A DNA stretch of 64,000 nt from CAG-882 sp050874385 (GTDB lineage Bacteria; Bacillota; Clostridia; Lachnospirales; Lachnospiraceae): contig JBNMKO010000003.1 of assembly GCA_050874385.1 (NCBI GenBank), forward strand, positions 26,059 through 90,058. The letters are read 5' to 3'. A program made the translations under genes and the position numbers. Below the pieces are notes generated by a model. That model saw nothing but the letters and a program-made list of their open reading frames with translations. It ran no database searches and had not been told where the DNA came from. Below, in pieces: positions 34,208 to 43,367 of the stretch. The first letter of the stretch is position 1. Each line of letters begins with the position of its first letter.

Positions 34208-34954
34208 ATGAGATACGAAGAATACACGATAGAGGGCCGCAACGCCGTCATAGAGGCGTTCCGTTCCGGAAAAACCATAGACAAGCTATATGTATTGGAT
34301 GGCTGTCAGGATGGCCCGATAAAGACGATAGTGCGCGAGGCGAAGAAGGGCGATACGATAATCAACTTTGTGACGAAGGAAAGACTTGACGAGATGAGCC
34401 AGACAGGTCATCATCAGGGCGCGATTGCAAAGGCAGCAGCATACGAGTATGCGGAGGTTTCCGATATTTTGGACGCGGCAAAGGCTAAGGGTGAGCCGCC
34501 TTTTATACTTCTTCTTGACGGTATAGAAGACCCTCACAATCTTGGCGCAATCATAAGAACTGCAAATCTTGCGGGCGCACACGGTGTAATTATACCTAAG
34601 CGCCGCGCTGTAGGACTCACGGCTGTAGTTGCAAAGACAAGCGCGGGGGCGATTAATTACACACCTGTGGCAAAAGTAACCAACCTTGCAGCTACAATCG
34701 ACGAGCTTAAAAAGCAGGGAATGTGGTTTGTGTGCGCTGACATGGGCGGGGAGCTTATGTACAGACAGAACCTCACAGGGCCTATCGGACTTGTAATAGG
34801 CAATGAGGGCGAGGGCGTGAGCCGCCTAATAAAGGAAAAGTGCGATTTTATAACCTCAATACCTATGAAGGGCGATATCGACTCACTTAATGCGTCTGTT
34901 GCGGCAGGTATTCTTTCTTATGAGATTGTTCGTCAGAGGATGATGAGCAAGTAA
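34208..34954 (+). CDS. rlmB: 23S rRNA (guanosine-2'-O)-methyltransferase, TrmH/SpoU family
   Basis: The 248-residue product has an N-terminal substrate-binding domain (EGRNAVIEAFRSG) and a SPOUT catalytic domain: LLLDGIEDPHNLGAIIRTA, then GLVIGNEGEGVSRLI and LNASVAAGILSYEI. It modifies G2251-type sites of 23S rRNA. It is in the conserved cysS-mrnC-rlmB-sigH neighbourhood. GAAAGGAAA precedes the ATG. Confidence 0.94.
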   Translation: MRYEEYTIEGRNAVIEAFRSGKTIDKLYVLDGCQDGPIKTIVREAKKGDTIINFVTKERLDEMSQTGHHQGAIAKAAAYEYAEVSDILDAAKAKGEPPFILLLDGIEDPHNLGAIIRTANLAGAHGVIIPKRRAVGLTAVVAKTSAGAINYTPVAKVTNLAATIDELKKQGMWFVCADMGGELMYRQNLTGPIGLVIGNEGEGVSRLIKEKCDFITSIPMKGDIDSLNASVAAGILSYEIVRQRMMSK

Positions 34955-35007
34955 GAAACTGATGCCTGTAAAATGCAATCCTTTACGGTTGGGCGGATTA
35001 AAGGAAA

Positions 35008-35029
35008 CCCATTGACTTTAGACAATGGG
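35008..35029. repeat. perfect hairpin before sigH
   Basis: CCCATTG (35008-35014) pairs with CAATGGG (35023-35029). There is no T run, so a terminator role is doubtful. It lies about 25 bases upstream of the sigH start. Confidence 0.5.
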
Positions 35030-35052
35030 TATTCACATGGAGATTTTGTCAG

Positions 35053-35673
35053 ATGGAAAAAAAGAACTATAAGAAATGTTCCGACGAGCTGCTCGTAAAG
35101 ATGGCAAGGGAGGGCGACGAGGGGGCGGAGGAGTTTTTGTTAAAGAAATACAAGGACTTTGTGCGCTCAAAGGCGAGAACTTATTTCCTTGTCGGGGGCG
35201 ACAGCGACGATTTGATACAGGAGGGAATGATAGGTCTTTACAATGCGATAGGTCACTATGATGAGAGCAAAGCGTCATCTTTTATGACCTATGCTGCAAT
35301 CTGCATAAACAATAAGCTTATCTCGGCTGTGTCGGCGGATGCCAGAAAGAAAAATGCACCTCTTAACGGATATGTGTCTATATACAGCATGATAACCGAC
35401 GAGACGGGCGCGGAGGCACCGCTCTCGGATGTGCTTCCCGACACGGAAAATATCAATCCGGAGTCAATAATACTCAACGAGGAGCAGGAAAAGCTCACGG
35501 TAAGCCATATGATGGGAAAACTCAGTAAGCTTGAAAAGGAGATTTTGTCATACTATCTTGAGGGAATGAGCTATCTTGAGATTTCCGAGATTATAGGAAA
35601 GCCCGAGAAATCCGTGGATAATGCCATACAGAGGATAAGGCTCAAGATGAACCGCTATAACGGAAAAGTATGA
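35053..35673 (+). CDS. sigH: RNA polymerase sigma factor SigH (sigma-30 type)
   Basis: The 206-residue alternative sigma factor resembles SigH/Spo0H. Region 2 is recognisable (DEGAEEFLLKKYKDFVR, GGDSDDLIQEGMIGLYNAI, FMTYAAICI), as is region 4 (LSKLEKEILSYYLEGMSYL, then EISEIIGKPEKSVDNAIQRI in order). In Bacillus the same gene follows rlmB (yacP between them is absent here). It governs post-exponential and early sporulation genes there. It is followed by tRNA-Thr. Confidence 0.93.
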   Translation: MEKKNYKKCSDELLVKMAREGDEGAEEFLLKKYKDFVRSKARTYFLVGGDSDDLIQEGMIGLYNAIGHYDESKASSFMTYAAICINNKLISAVSADARKKNAPLNGYVSIYSMITDETGAEAPLSDVLPDTENINPESIILNEEQEKLTVSHMMGKLSKLEKEILSYYLEGMSYLEISEIIGKPEKSVDNAIQRIRLKMNRYNGKV

Positions 35674-35744
35674 AGAAATACAATCTGTATGAAAAATGTA
35701 ATGTTCCTACGAAAAATGCAGTATAACAAATTTCAAATAATTCC

Positions 35745-35773
35745 TTGACAAAAATAAAAAGATTTGTTAATAT
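35745..35773 (+). promoter_or_regulatory. promoter of tRNA-Thr
   Basis: TTGACA (35745-35750), 17-bp spacer, TAATAT (35768-35773). A hairpin in the leader pairs CGGG with CCCG and ATGC with GCAT (35776-35808). Confidence 0.75.
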
Positions 35774-35813
35774 ATGAACTCGGGTGATGCAAGTGCATCT
35801 GCCCGTTCATGTT

Positions 35814-35886
35814 GCTACTATGGCTCAGTCGGTAGAGCGTCGCCTTGGTAAGGCGGAGGTCACGGGTTCGATTCCCGTTAGTAGCT
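35814..35886 (+). tRNA. tRNA-Thr (GGT)
   Basis: Acceptor GCTACTA pairs with TAGTAGC. The anticodon loop is TTGGTAA (GGT). The CCA end is not encoded. Confidence 0.95.
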
Positions 35887-35897
35887 TGCGCGAGAGA

Positions 35898-35925
35898 GGG
35901 TATAGCTTAGTGCTATACCCTTTTT
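35898..35925 (+). terminator. terminator after tRNA-Thr
   Basis: GGGTATAGC (35898-35906) pairs with GCTATACCC (35912-35920), followed by TTTTT. Confidence 0.93.
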
Positions 35926-35988
35926 CTGTGCGCACAATAAGCTGAGTGCAATGCACTCGAGCATTTTAAATATGAGGAGAAAAAGATT

Positions 35989-37638
35989 ATGTATCTCAAA
36001 CCAAAGCTGATAACGTGTATGAAAAACTACAGCTTTTCACAGTTCACCAAGGATTTGATTGCCGGTATCATAGTGGCAATTATCGCGCTGCCGCTTTCTA
36101 TTGCGCTTGCACTTGCGTCGGGCGTTGGGCCGGAGCAGGGACTTTACACTGCGATAGTTGCAGGTTTTGTAATCTCACTTCTTGGCGGAAGCCGCGTTCA
36201 GATTGCCGGGCCGACCGCAGCGTTCGCTTCGATAGTTGCGGGAATTGTGGCAAGAAACGGTATGGACGGACTTGTTCTTGCGACTATTCTTGCCGGTATT
36301 ATTTTGATACTTATGGGTGTATTCAAGCTTGGAGCACTCATAAAGTTTATTCCGTTTACGATTACAACGGGCTTTACATTCGGTATTGCCATGACAATCG
36401 CCATCGGACAGCTTAAAGATTTTCTTGGACTTACCTTTGTAAATTCACCTATTGAGACTATGGACAAGCTTTTGGAGGTGATAAGATGTATAGGAACCTT
36501 CAACTGGCAGGCGTTTGTTGTAGGACTTGTATGTCTTGCGATACTTATATTCTGGCCTAAGAAGCTCGAGAAAATTCCAGCTTCGCTTATCGCCGTGGTT
36601 GTGGGGGCAGCCATGGTTGCACTTCTTAAAATGGATGTAAAGACAATCGGAGATTTGTATGATATATCATCTGCACCACCTAAGTTTGCGCTTCCTTCAT
36701 TCTCATTTGAGAAGATGTCCGCTGTCGCGTCGGATGCGTTTACAATAGCTATTCTTGCCGCAATAGAGTCGCTTCTCTCATGTGTTGTAGCCGATGGAAT
36801 GATTGGAAGCAAGCACAATTCCAATATGGAGCTTGTGGCGCAGGGTGCAGGAAACATTGCGTCGGCACTCTTTGGAGGTATTCCGGCGACGGGAGCGATT
36901 GCAAGAACTGCTGCCAACATAAAGAACGGCGGACGCACACCTGTTGCGGGAATGGTTCACGCTGTCGTGCTTTTGCTTATACTCGTGTCACTCATGCCGC
37001 TTGCGAAGCTTATTCCAATGCCAGCCATCGCAGCTATACTTTTCATGGTGGCGTACAATATGAGTGGATGGAGAACATTTGTTCATCTCGTGAAGACATC
37101 GCCTAAGAGCGATACAATAGTTCTCTTTGTGACATTTATTTTTACGGTTGTGTTCGACCTCGTTGTGGCAATCGGTGTAGGACTTGCGCTCGCATGCGTG
37201 CTCTTTATGAAGAGAATGTCAGAGGTTACGGATGTCCACGGCTGGGTATATTTAGACGAGGACAACAGGACTGCCGAAAATGTGGACAACCTTCATTTTA
37301 AGAATGTGCCAAAGGGCGTTCAGGTATTCGAGATTACGGGGCCTATGTTCTTTGCGGCGACGGAGAAGTTCGGAAATCTGCTTTTTGACAATTCCACCAA
37401 GGTTCTGATAATCAGAATGAGAAGCGTTCCTGCCATAGATGCCACGGGAGTGCAGGCAATCGAGAAGATTATTGCAAGATGTAAGAAAAATGGCACCAAG
37501 GTTATCTTTTCACATGTAAATGAACAGCCTATGAAGATACTCAAAAAATCAGGTATCTATGAGGAGCTTGGAGAGGAGTCATTCTGTGCAAATATTGACG
37601 ATGCCCTTTTAGAGAGTGAGGAACTTATCAAAAGATAA
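35989..37638 (+). CDS. SulP-family anion transporter with STAS domain
   Basis: The 549-residue membrane transporter has about ten to twelve helices in residues 1-415 (DLIAGIIVAIIALPLSIALA, QIAGPTAAFASIVAGIV). A cytoplasmic STAS domain follows at ~440-545 (FEITGPMFFAATEKF, MRSVPAIDATGVQAIE). The family carries sulfate, bicarbonate or other anions; the ion cannot be told from sequence. The region around the GPTAAF motif is typical. A GAGGAG RBS precedes the ATG. It stands between tRNA-Thr and a terminator at 37702. Confidence 0.92.
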   Translation: MYLKPKLITCMKNYSFSQFTKDLIAGIIVAIIALPLSIALALASGVGPEQGLYTAIVAGFVISLLGGSRVQIAGPTAAFASIVAGIVARNGMDGLVLATILAGIILILMGVFKLGALIKFIPFTITTGFTFGIAMTIAIGQLKDFLGLTFVNSPIETMDKLLEVIRCIGTFNWQAFVVGLVCLAILIFWPKKLEKIPASLIAVVVGAAMVALLKMDVKTIGDLYDISSAPPKFALPSFSFEKMSAVASDAFTIAILAAIESLLSCVVADGMIGSKHNSNMELVAQGAGNIASALFGGIPATGAIARTAANIKNGGRTPVAGMVHAVVLLLILVSLMPLAKLIPMPAIAAILFMVAYNMSGWRTFVHLVKTSPKSDTIVLFVTFIFTVVFDLVVAIGVGLALACVLFMKRMSEVTDVHGWVYLDEDNRTAENVDNLHFKNVPKGVQVFEITGPMFFAATEKFGNLLFDNSTKVLIIRMRSVPAIDATGVQAIEKIIARCKKNGTKVIFSHVNEQPMKILKKSGIYEELGEESFCANIDDALLESEELIKR

Positions 37639-37643
37639 ATAGC

Positions 37644-37673
37644 TTGACAGACGCTTTGTATGCGATATATAAT
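37644..37673 (+). promoter_or_regulatory. promoter upstream of the GntR-ABC cassette
   Basis: TTGACA (37644-37649), 18-bp spacer, TATAAT (37668-37673). The hairpin at 37702-37733 lies only ~25 bases downstream. Confidence 0.65.
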
Positions 37674-37701
37674 TTGTATGAAGCGTACCATTATGCCTAG
37701 T

Positions 37702-37733
37702 ACGCAACTGTGATTACCACGGTTGCGTATTTT
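37702..37733 (+). terminator. intrinsic terminator after sulP / early in the GntR leader
   Basis: ACGCAAC (37702-37708) pairs with GTTGCGT (37722-37728) and is followed by ATTTTT. It would stop sulP transcripts or truncate transcripts from the promoter at 37644. Confidence 0.85.
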
Positions 37734-37817
37734 TACATCATTGTGAAAAAATGAATGAAATTATGGAGTAACTTTTGAGGGTTTATTGATTAAATCTGAC
37801 AACGAGAGGTGTTTTAT

Positions 37818-38198
37818 ATGTTCCAGATTGATATTATGTCGCGTGTTCCTGTCTACGAGCAGCTTATACGCCAGACGGAGAAGTTCATATTGCTCGGTGT
37901 TCTAAAGGAGGGGGATAAGCTGCCAAGTGTGAGGCAGCTTTCAGCCGAACTGTCAATCAACCCGAATACCATACAGAAGGCATTTACCGAGCTCGACAGA
38001 AGAGGAATAATCTTTTCTGTGAATGGAAGGGGCAATTTTGTGTCCGACAAGGCTCTAAAGGCGCTTGAAGCGTCAAGGCGTTCTGCGTTTAACGATATAA
38101 AAGAACAGATTAAGGATTTTGCTCTTGCGGGGATATCCAGACAGGAGCTTCACGAGTATATTGATGAGATTTATAACGAAATGGGGGAAAAGGCATGA
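37818..38198 (+). CDS. GntR-family (YtrA-type) transcriptional regulator
   Basis: The 126-residue protein has an N-terminal GntR winged helix (MSRVPVYEQLIRQTEKFI, LPSVRQLSAELSINPNT) and a short C-terminal helix typical of YtrA proteins. ATG 37818 is preceded by AGAGG; an in-frame GTG is 9 bases earlier. The stop overlaps the ABC ATPase start (ATGA). It probably represses the ABC cassette it leads. Confidence 0.92.
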   Translation: MFQIDIMSRVPVYEQLIRQTEKFILLGVLKEGDKLPSVRQLSAELSINPNTIQKAFTELDRRGIIFSVNGRGNFVSDKALKALEASRRSAFNDIKEQIKDFALAGISRQELHEYIDEIYNEMGEKA

Positions 38199-39106
38199 TT
38201 GAGGCTAAGAATATAAGCAAGAGCTTCGATGGCTTTTGCGCGCTTGATGATATAAGTTGTGTAATCCCTGATGGATGTATATATGGACTTGTAGGGACAA
38301 ACGGTGCCGGAAAGTCGACTTTGCTGAGGATAATGACGGGTGTCTATAAGCAGGATAAGGGCGAGCTTACATACGACGGGCGGCCAGTCTATGAAAATTC
38401 GATGGTCAAGAAGGATATAGTCTATGTGCCGGATGAGCTGTATTTTCTTCCGGGAGCTAATTTAAACCGCATGGCAAAGCTGTATGCCGCCGCATATCCC
38501 GGTTTTGACAGGGAAAAATTTGTAAAGTTCACCGAGGATTTGAGGCTTGACAGAAAGAAGAGCATTGCGGCTTTTTCAAAGGGAATGAAAAGGCAGGCTG
38601 CGATTGTGCTTGCTCTCTCGTGCTGTCCTAAGTATATGTTTTTTGATGAGACATTTGACGGGCTTGACCCGGTGATGAGAAATCTGATAAAAGCCATAAT
38701 ATGTCAGGAGGTCGAACAGCGCCGAGCGGTGGCTGTCATCACATCACACTCGCTCAGGGAGCTTGAGGACACATGTGACCAGCTTGCTCTTTTACATAAG
38801 GGAGGAATTGTGCTTGAGAGCGAGCTCTCAGACCTAAAGACCAATATGTTCAAGGTTCAGACGGCATTTCTTGACGACTATGACAGGAGCAGGTTTGATG
38901 GAATTGACATTTTGCATTTTACAAAGAGAGGGTCTGTCTCTAATATAATTGTCAGAGGCGACAGGGAGGAAATAGTGGCACGTTTTAATTCGCTCCGTCC
39001 GGTTATACTTGACATTTTGCCGCTCACGCTTGAGGAAGTGTTCACATATGAGGTTGAGGCTCTAGGATATGACTTCTCGGCAATGTTTGAGGGGGAGGTG
39101 GATTGA
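38195..39106 (+). CDS. ABC transporter ATP-binding protein
   Basis: The 303-residue ATPase has Walker A GTNGAGKST (38-46 region), signature AFSKGMKRQ (about 130), Walker B MFFDETFDGLDP and switch His in TSHSLRELE. About 75 residues after the core form an unassigned C-terminal extension. It is the middle gene of GntR-ATPase-permease, with a 4-bp overlap at each side. Similar YtrB-type systems respond to cell-wall-active antibiotics in Bacillus. Confidence 0.93.
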   Translation: MIEAKNISKSFDGFCALDDISCVIPDGCIYGLVGTNGAGKSTLLRIMTGVYKQDKGELTYDGRPVYENSMVKKDIVYVPDELYFLPGANLNRMAKLYAAAYPGFDREKFVKFTEDLRLDRKKSIAAFSKGMKRQAAIVLALSCCPKYMFFDETFDGLDPVMRNLIKAIICQEVEQRRAVAVITSHSLRELEDTCDQLALLHKGGIVLESELSDLKTNMFKVQTAFLDDYDRSRFDGIDILHFTKRGSVSNIIVRGDREEIVARFNSLRPVILDILPLTLEEVFTYEVEALGYDFSAMFEGEVD

Positions 39107-39108
39107 AG

Positions 39109-41334
39109 ATGAAGGCGAAAAATCAGATATTCAGTGGAAGCTTGATGTGTGAAGCCATGAGGCAGGTTAAGCTGCCGGGGATAATAGGTGCGCTCTTGCT
39201 TTCAGGTGCGGCTTTTTTCTCTACGATAATAAGACTTTTTGAGGCGAGGGAATTTGGCACAACTTTGGTTTCTTACGATTTTATGAATGTCGATTCATAT
39301 ATAATGTTTGTGATGTATGTGTTTGCGCCGCTCATGGTCATGATGCTGTTCGGTTTTATGAACAGGAGAAGGGCGAGCGATTTCTATCATTCACTGTCAT
39401 ACTCAAGAATATGTATTTACATGAGCTTTATGGCAGCGGTTATTTTGTGGTGTGCCATAATCATAGTGTCGTGCAGCCTTGTGCCTGTGGTTATCACGGC
39501 GTTTTCGCACAGTTTGCAGCTTGATTTTAAAAGTGCAGTGTTTATAGTTGTTAGTGCCATGGCAGGCTGCATACTGACCGCATCCGTGACGGCGCTTGCG
39601 ATGACGCTCACGGGAACATATCTCACCAATGTGATTACGGCGCTTTTGATTTTGTTTGTGCCAAGAGGGATAATGCTTGTATGCAATATGTTGTTCAGTA
39701 CGGCGATGCCTTTTGTCGTTCTCACTGAAAATACATTTCTTGGAAATGAGAGCAACATCCCGTTTGCATTTATCGCGTCGGTGTTCGGATATTATGAAAT
39801 CGGCAGCATGGAGATGTTAAACTCCATAAAGCCGGCACTGTATTCCATAATCCTTGGACTTATATATGCGTCGGTAGGCGCGGTGTGCTTTGTAAAAAGA
39901 AAGAGCGAGAATGCGACACAGGCATCTGTGAACAGGGGACTTCAAAGTATTTTGAGAATGATTCCTGCGATAGTGATATCGATGGTGGCAGTGTCCGTGC
40001 TTTTTGGGTCGCATACATCGGGAGAGAGCATAAGTGAGTCAAAACTTTTTGTCACGGCTATGGCGTATGTCGGTGCGACGGCGGCGTATTTTCTGTATGA
40101 GATTATAACTACAAGACGTGTGAGAAAAATATATAGGACAATTCCGGGACTTCTCATTGTGTTTGCGGTGAGTTTTGTGATGTATTTTTCTTTGAGATTT
40201 TCTTATGATTATAATCTGGCACAGACACCGGAGGCTGATGAATTGGAGTACGTTGTTGTCCACGGGCCTGATAACAATGTTTTTTGGCAGGATACGCAGG
40301 ATGTAAAGCTTTATTCGGAGGCGGCGAGGAGAGTGGCAAGTGACTGCCTAAAGGACACGATAAACAGGTGGGTCTACAACAGAAATGGTGCGAAGGGCTT
40401 TTACAACCAGTTTTACACCGGAAACATGGTGGTTGAATATCACTATGCGGATGGAAAGAGCATAGCAAGAAAAGTTATTGTAAATGATACAAGATATGCC
40501 CAGCTTCAAAGGGCACTGACAAGTGAGAGTGGTTTTGCATCGAACTTCGGAAAAAGTGTTTTTGCCTCAGACAATGCCTCAGACAATATAAGATATTTTA
40601 TAGGTGCTTTAGATGCCGACAACGACATGACAAGACAGGTATACGAGACATTTATCGAGGAGATAAAGGAAAATGGCATTTCAAAGCTTTTTGAGATTAT
40701 AGATAACAGAAAAAGCGATGACAGCCTGTTTCAGATAACATTCGAGGCAAATCGGGGAAGTATGTATTCCACCGCTTATATCGGAATTGATATGCCGCGC
40801 ACGCTGACTGCATATATGAATGCACTCAATAAGCAGCAGAAGTATGGCAGCAATGGATGCAAGCGATTTACGGATGCGTTTGAACTGGTGAAGGAAAGCG
40901 CAGAAAATGAGCAGAACACAGAAGGTTCATATTTTAGATGTTCAATAGATTTTAATCTGTACACAATTCTGCCGGATGGCACGCTTGAGAGAAGTGACGC
41001 ATACGGCTATGCTTATGATGACGGTGAATATGTGACATTGCCGTCTGACGAAAGTGCTTCTTACATTTCGGAACTTGGAAAGATGTTAAATGTCAGACAT
41101 ATAACTCTGTCAGATATAAAGCCGGGAAATATGCTTTTGTATGTTCAGTGCTACGAGGAGAGGACGGCGATAAGTGTTGGTTATGATAGTGCAGCTGATT
41201 ACAGTGTTGATTTATCTTATGCGTCAAATGCGACAGAGTACTATTCGGATTTTGGCTGGTATGTAGTCGATGAGAGAGTGATGTATTTGATGAAGAAAAT
41301 TTCAAGCGATACAGTTATCAGCATTGAAAAATAA
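39109..41334 (+). CDS. ABC permease with a large C-terminal extracytoplasmic region
   Basis: The 741-residue protein has about seven to eight hydrophobic helices in residues ~20-365 (for example MLFGFMNRRRASDFYHSLS between helices, and SFVMYFSLRFSY near 360). From ~370 a soluble, acidic, Tyr-rich region of about 370 residues follows, which lacks a recognised motif. In Lachnospiraceae I recall a domain of unknown function (DUF6449) in such positions. ATG 39109 is used; a TTG at 39103 is nearer the GGGGGAGG sequence. It is the permease of the GntR cassette; the substrate is unknown. Confidence 0.8.
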   Translation: MKAKNQIFSGSLMCEAMRQVKLPGIIGALLLSGAAFFSTIIRLFEAREFGTTLVSYDFMNVDSYIMFVMYVFAPLMVMMLFGFMNRRRASDFYHSLSYSRICIYMSFMAAVILWCAIIIVSCSLVPVVITAFSHSLQLDFKSAVFIVVSAMAGCILTASVTALAMTLTGTYLTNVITALLILFVPRGIMLVCNMLFSTAMPFVVLTENTFLGNESNIPFAFIASVFGYYEIGSMEMLNSIKPALYSIILGLIYASVGAVCFVKRKSENATQASVNRGLQSILRMIPAIVISMVAVSVLFGSHTSGESISESKLFVTAMAYVGATAAYFLYEIITTRRVRKIYRTIPGLLIVFAVSFVMYFSLRFSYDYNLAQTPEADELEYVVVHGPDNNVFWQDTQDVKLYSEAARRVASDCLKDTINRWVYNRNGAKGFYNQFYTGNMVVEYHYADGKSIARKVIVNDTRYAQLQRALTSESGFASNFGKSVFASDNASDNIRYFIGALDADNDMTRQVYETFIEEIKENGISKLFEIIDNRKSDDSLFQITFEANRGSMYSTAYIGIDMPRTLTAYMNALNKQQKYGSNGCKRFTDAFELVKESAENEQNTEGSYFRCSIDFNLYTILPDGTLERSDAYGYAYDDGEYVTLPSDESASYISELGKMLNVRHITLSDIKPGNMLLYVQCYEERTAISVGYDSAADYSVDLSYASNATEYYSDFGWYVVDERVMYLMKKISSDTVISIEK

Positions 41335-41370
41335 AATACTCTTTCATATATTGTAATTTTATGTTAAAAT

Positions 41371-41413
41371 ATGGTCGAATGCGGATAATATATTTGCAGG
41401 CGGCCATTTTTTT
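41371..41413 (+). terminator. terminator after the ABC cassette
   Basis: ATGGTCG (41371-41377) pairs with CGGCCAT (41401-41407), with inner pairing, followed by TTTTTT. Confidence 0.8.
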
Positions 41414-41556
41414 GTATAATTTTGAAAAAAACGCTTTATTATACTTAAAATGAATTATTGAAACAACAGATGTGTCGAACATTCGGACTTATTTATGGAA
41501 GCGGAGGCGGAAACACAGATTGTAAATGGATTGAAAAAGGAGATGTACGGTTATCA

Positions 41557-42012
41557 ATGGTGGATAAGAGAAAAAATGTGGTATTTGATGATACTCCAAG
41601 AATATGCCCGAAATGTGGCGGCAAGTATATATTTCAGGGTGCGGGAAGATATGTTTGCGAGAAGTGCAAGAATGAGGTTTACGACGATTTTGGAAAGGTA
41701 AAGGCTTATGTTGACGAGCATGGACCAACGCCGGGAATTGTCTTAGCAGAGGTGACAGGAGTTCCAATCTCAAAAATCAATAAATTTTTGAGACAGGGCA
41801 GGATGGAAATTCCTGATGGTTCCGGGCAGTATATTCCATGCGAGAGATGCGGAGAGCCAATCAGATACGGACGATTTTGTCCGGCTTGTGCGGCGTTTCT
41901 CACCAAAAATCTTTCAACGGTGCTCACAAGTGCCGATATAGGTGAGAAGCCTAAGCGTGAGATGATGGGTAAGATGCACACGGATGCTTTCCTGAGAAAG
42001 GGTGAAAGGTAA
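41557..42012 (+). CDS. YvyF/TIGR03826-like zinc-ribbon protein
   Basis: The 151-residue protein has two CxxC pairs: CPKCGG...CEKC (near 17-37) and CERCGEP...CPAC (near 95-110), probably zinc ribbons. A central helix-turn-helix-like stretch (GIVLAEVTGVPISKINKFL) and ARR-type tails follow. This is the pattern of a flagellar-operon-linked regulator family; no flagellar genes are in the window. The start is not certain: a TTG at 41458 gives 184 residues, while ATG 41557 has AAGGAG 14 nt upstream. It overlaps the next gene by 1 bp (TAATG). Confidence 0.65.
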   Translation: MVDKRKNVVFDDTPRICPKCGGKYIFQGAGRYVCEKCKNEVYDDFGKVKAYVDEHGPTPGIVLAEVTGVPISKINKFLRQGRMEIPDGSGQYIPCERCGEPIRYGRFCPACAAFLTKNLSTVLTSADIGEKPKREMMGKMHTDAFLRKGER

Positions 42013-42410
42013 TGGACAAGTTTGGAATTAAGATTAAGGGAATTGTGAAGAAGGATGACAAATTTCTCATTCTTCAAAAATGGTACGACGACAGGATTGC
42101 GGAGCCATACCAGTGGGAATTTATCGACGGGAATTTAGAGTGCGGCATTGCGCCGGATGCTTACGTTAAGCAGCTTGTGAGCGATGCGACGGGACTTGAC
42201 GCTTATGTTGACGCTATACCATACACATGGACATATGAGTTAGGCGATGTGCAGGTTGTCGGCATAACATTTTTGTGTCATGTGGATTCGGATATCGTTA
42301 TTCTGTCAGAAGATGTCAGCGATTTTAAGTGGGTGAGCGCATCCGAGCTTACAGAGTATATAGAAAATGAGAGTATCTTAAATGACCTTAAAAATACAGG
42401 GATTATCTAG
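42012..42410 (+). CDS. NUDIX-fold-like protein with a degenerate catalytic box
   Basis: The 132-residue product has the overall NUDIX hydrolase layout: strand FGIKIKGIVKKDDKFLIL, then GNLECGIAPDAYVKQLV in place of the GX5EX7REUXEEXGU box. The Glu/Arg metal ligands are missing (KQLVSDAT instead of REUXEE), so catalysis is doubtful. It sits between the zinc-ribbon gene and pyrF with a 9-bp gap, likely cotranscribed. The role is unknown; sensing of a nucleotide is an inference from the context. Confidence 0.6.
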   Translation: MDKFGIKIKGIVKKDDKFLILQKWYDDRIAEPYQWEFIDGNLECGIAPDAYVKQLVSDATGLDAYVDAIPYTWTYELGDVQVVGITFLCHVDSDIVILSEDVSDFKWVSASELTEYIENESILNDLKNTGII

Positions 42411-42419
42411 GAGGATTTT

Positions 42420-43346
42420 ATGATTAACAAGCTTATTGCCAACATCAAAAAGACAAATGCACCTATAGTGGTCGGACTTGACCCGATGTTAAATTACATA
42501 CCAAAACATGTTCAGGAGAAAGCTTTTTCGCAGTTTGGTGAGACCTTAGAGGGAGCTGCCGAGGCTATATGGCAGTTTAACAAGGAGATTATCGACAAGA
42601 CGTATGATATCATTCCGGCTGTCAAGCCACAGATTGCGATGTACGAGCAGTTTGGAATACCGGGACTTGAGGCGTTTTCCCGCACTGTGAAGTATGCAAA
42701 GGAGAAGAACCTCGTGGTTATCGGCGATGTAAAGCGCGGTGACATCGGTTCAACATCGGCGGCTTACGCTGTTGCACATCTTGGAAAAGTTAGTGTCGGC
42801 TCTAAGACCTACAGCCCTTTTGATGAGGACTTTGCCACTGTCAACCCATATCTTGGTTCCGACGGAATTAAGCCTTTTATCGATGTGTGCAAGGGGCAGA
42901 AGAAGGGAATATTCATTCTTGTAAAGACTTCTAACCCTTCAAGCGGAGAGTTTCAGGACAGACTTATCGACGGAAGACCGCTATACGAGTGGGTTGGCGA
43001 GAAGGTTGCCGAGTGGGGTGCAGATTGCATGGGAGACGGCTACAGCTATGTAGGCGCTGTTGTCGGTGCGACATATCCTGAGATGGGAAGAACACTCAGA
43101 AAGATTATGCCAAAGAGCTTTATACTTGTTCCGGGCTACGGTGCACAGGGAGGCAAGGGCGCAGACCTTGTTGACTTCTTTAATGAGGACGGTCTTGGAG
43201 CCATTGTAAACAGCTCAAGGGGAATAATTGCGGCTTATAAGAATGAAAAATATGCTTCATACGGCGAAGAAAACTTTGGCGACGCATCCAGAGCGGCGGT
43301 TCTTGATATGGTTGCGGACATAAACGGTGCGCTTGCACATAAATAA
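42420..43346 (+). CDS. pyrF: orotidine 5'-phosphate decarboxylase
   Basis: The 308-residue TIM-barrel enzyme makes UMP from OMP. Motifs: VVGLDPML at the N-terminus, VIGDVKRGDIGSTSAAYA (the catalytic Asp-Lys-Asp region), and RGIIAA near the C-terminus. Its length fits the longer type 2 group. AGGAGG precedes the ATG. It begins the pyrF-pyrK-pyrD block. Confidence 0.96.
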   Translation: MINKLIANIKKTNAPIVVGLDPMLNYIPKHVQEKAFSQFGETLEGAAEAIWQFNKEIIDKTYDIIPAVKPQIAMYEQFGIPGLEAFSRTVKYAKEKNLVVIGDVKRGDIGSTSAAYAVAHLGKVSVGSKTYSPFDEDFATVNPYLGSDGIKPFIDVCKGQKKGIFILVKTSNPSSGEFQDRLIDGRPLYEWVGEKVAEWGADCMGDGYSYVGAVVGATYPEMGRTLRKIMPKSFILVPGYGAQGGKGADLVDFFNEDGLGAIVNSSRGIIAAYKNEKYASYGEENFGDASRAAVLDMVADINGALAHK

Positions 43347-43367
43347 GCGGTGACATGGAGGATTAGT

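Noticed and set aside
41557..42012. Flagellar operon nearby, from the YvyF-like protein
   Set aside because: No other flagellar or motility structural gene is in the window.
42012..42410. Active NUDIX hydrolase
   Set aside because: The Glu/Arg ligands of the NUDIX box are absent, so activity is doubtful.
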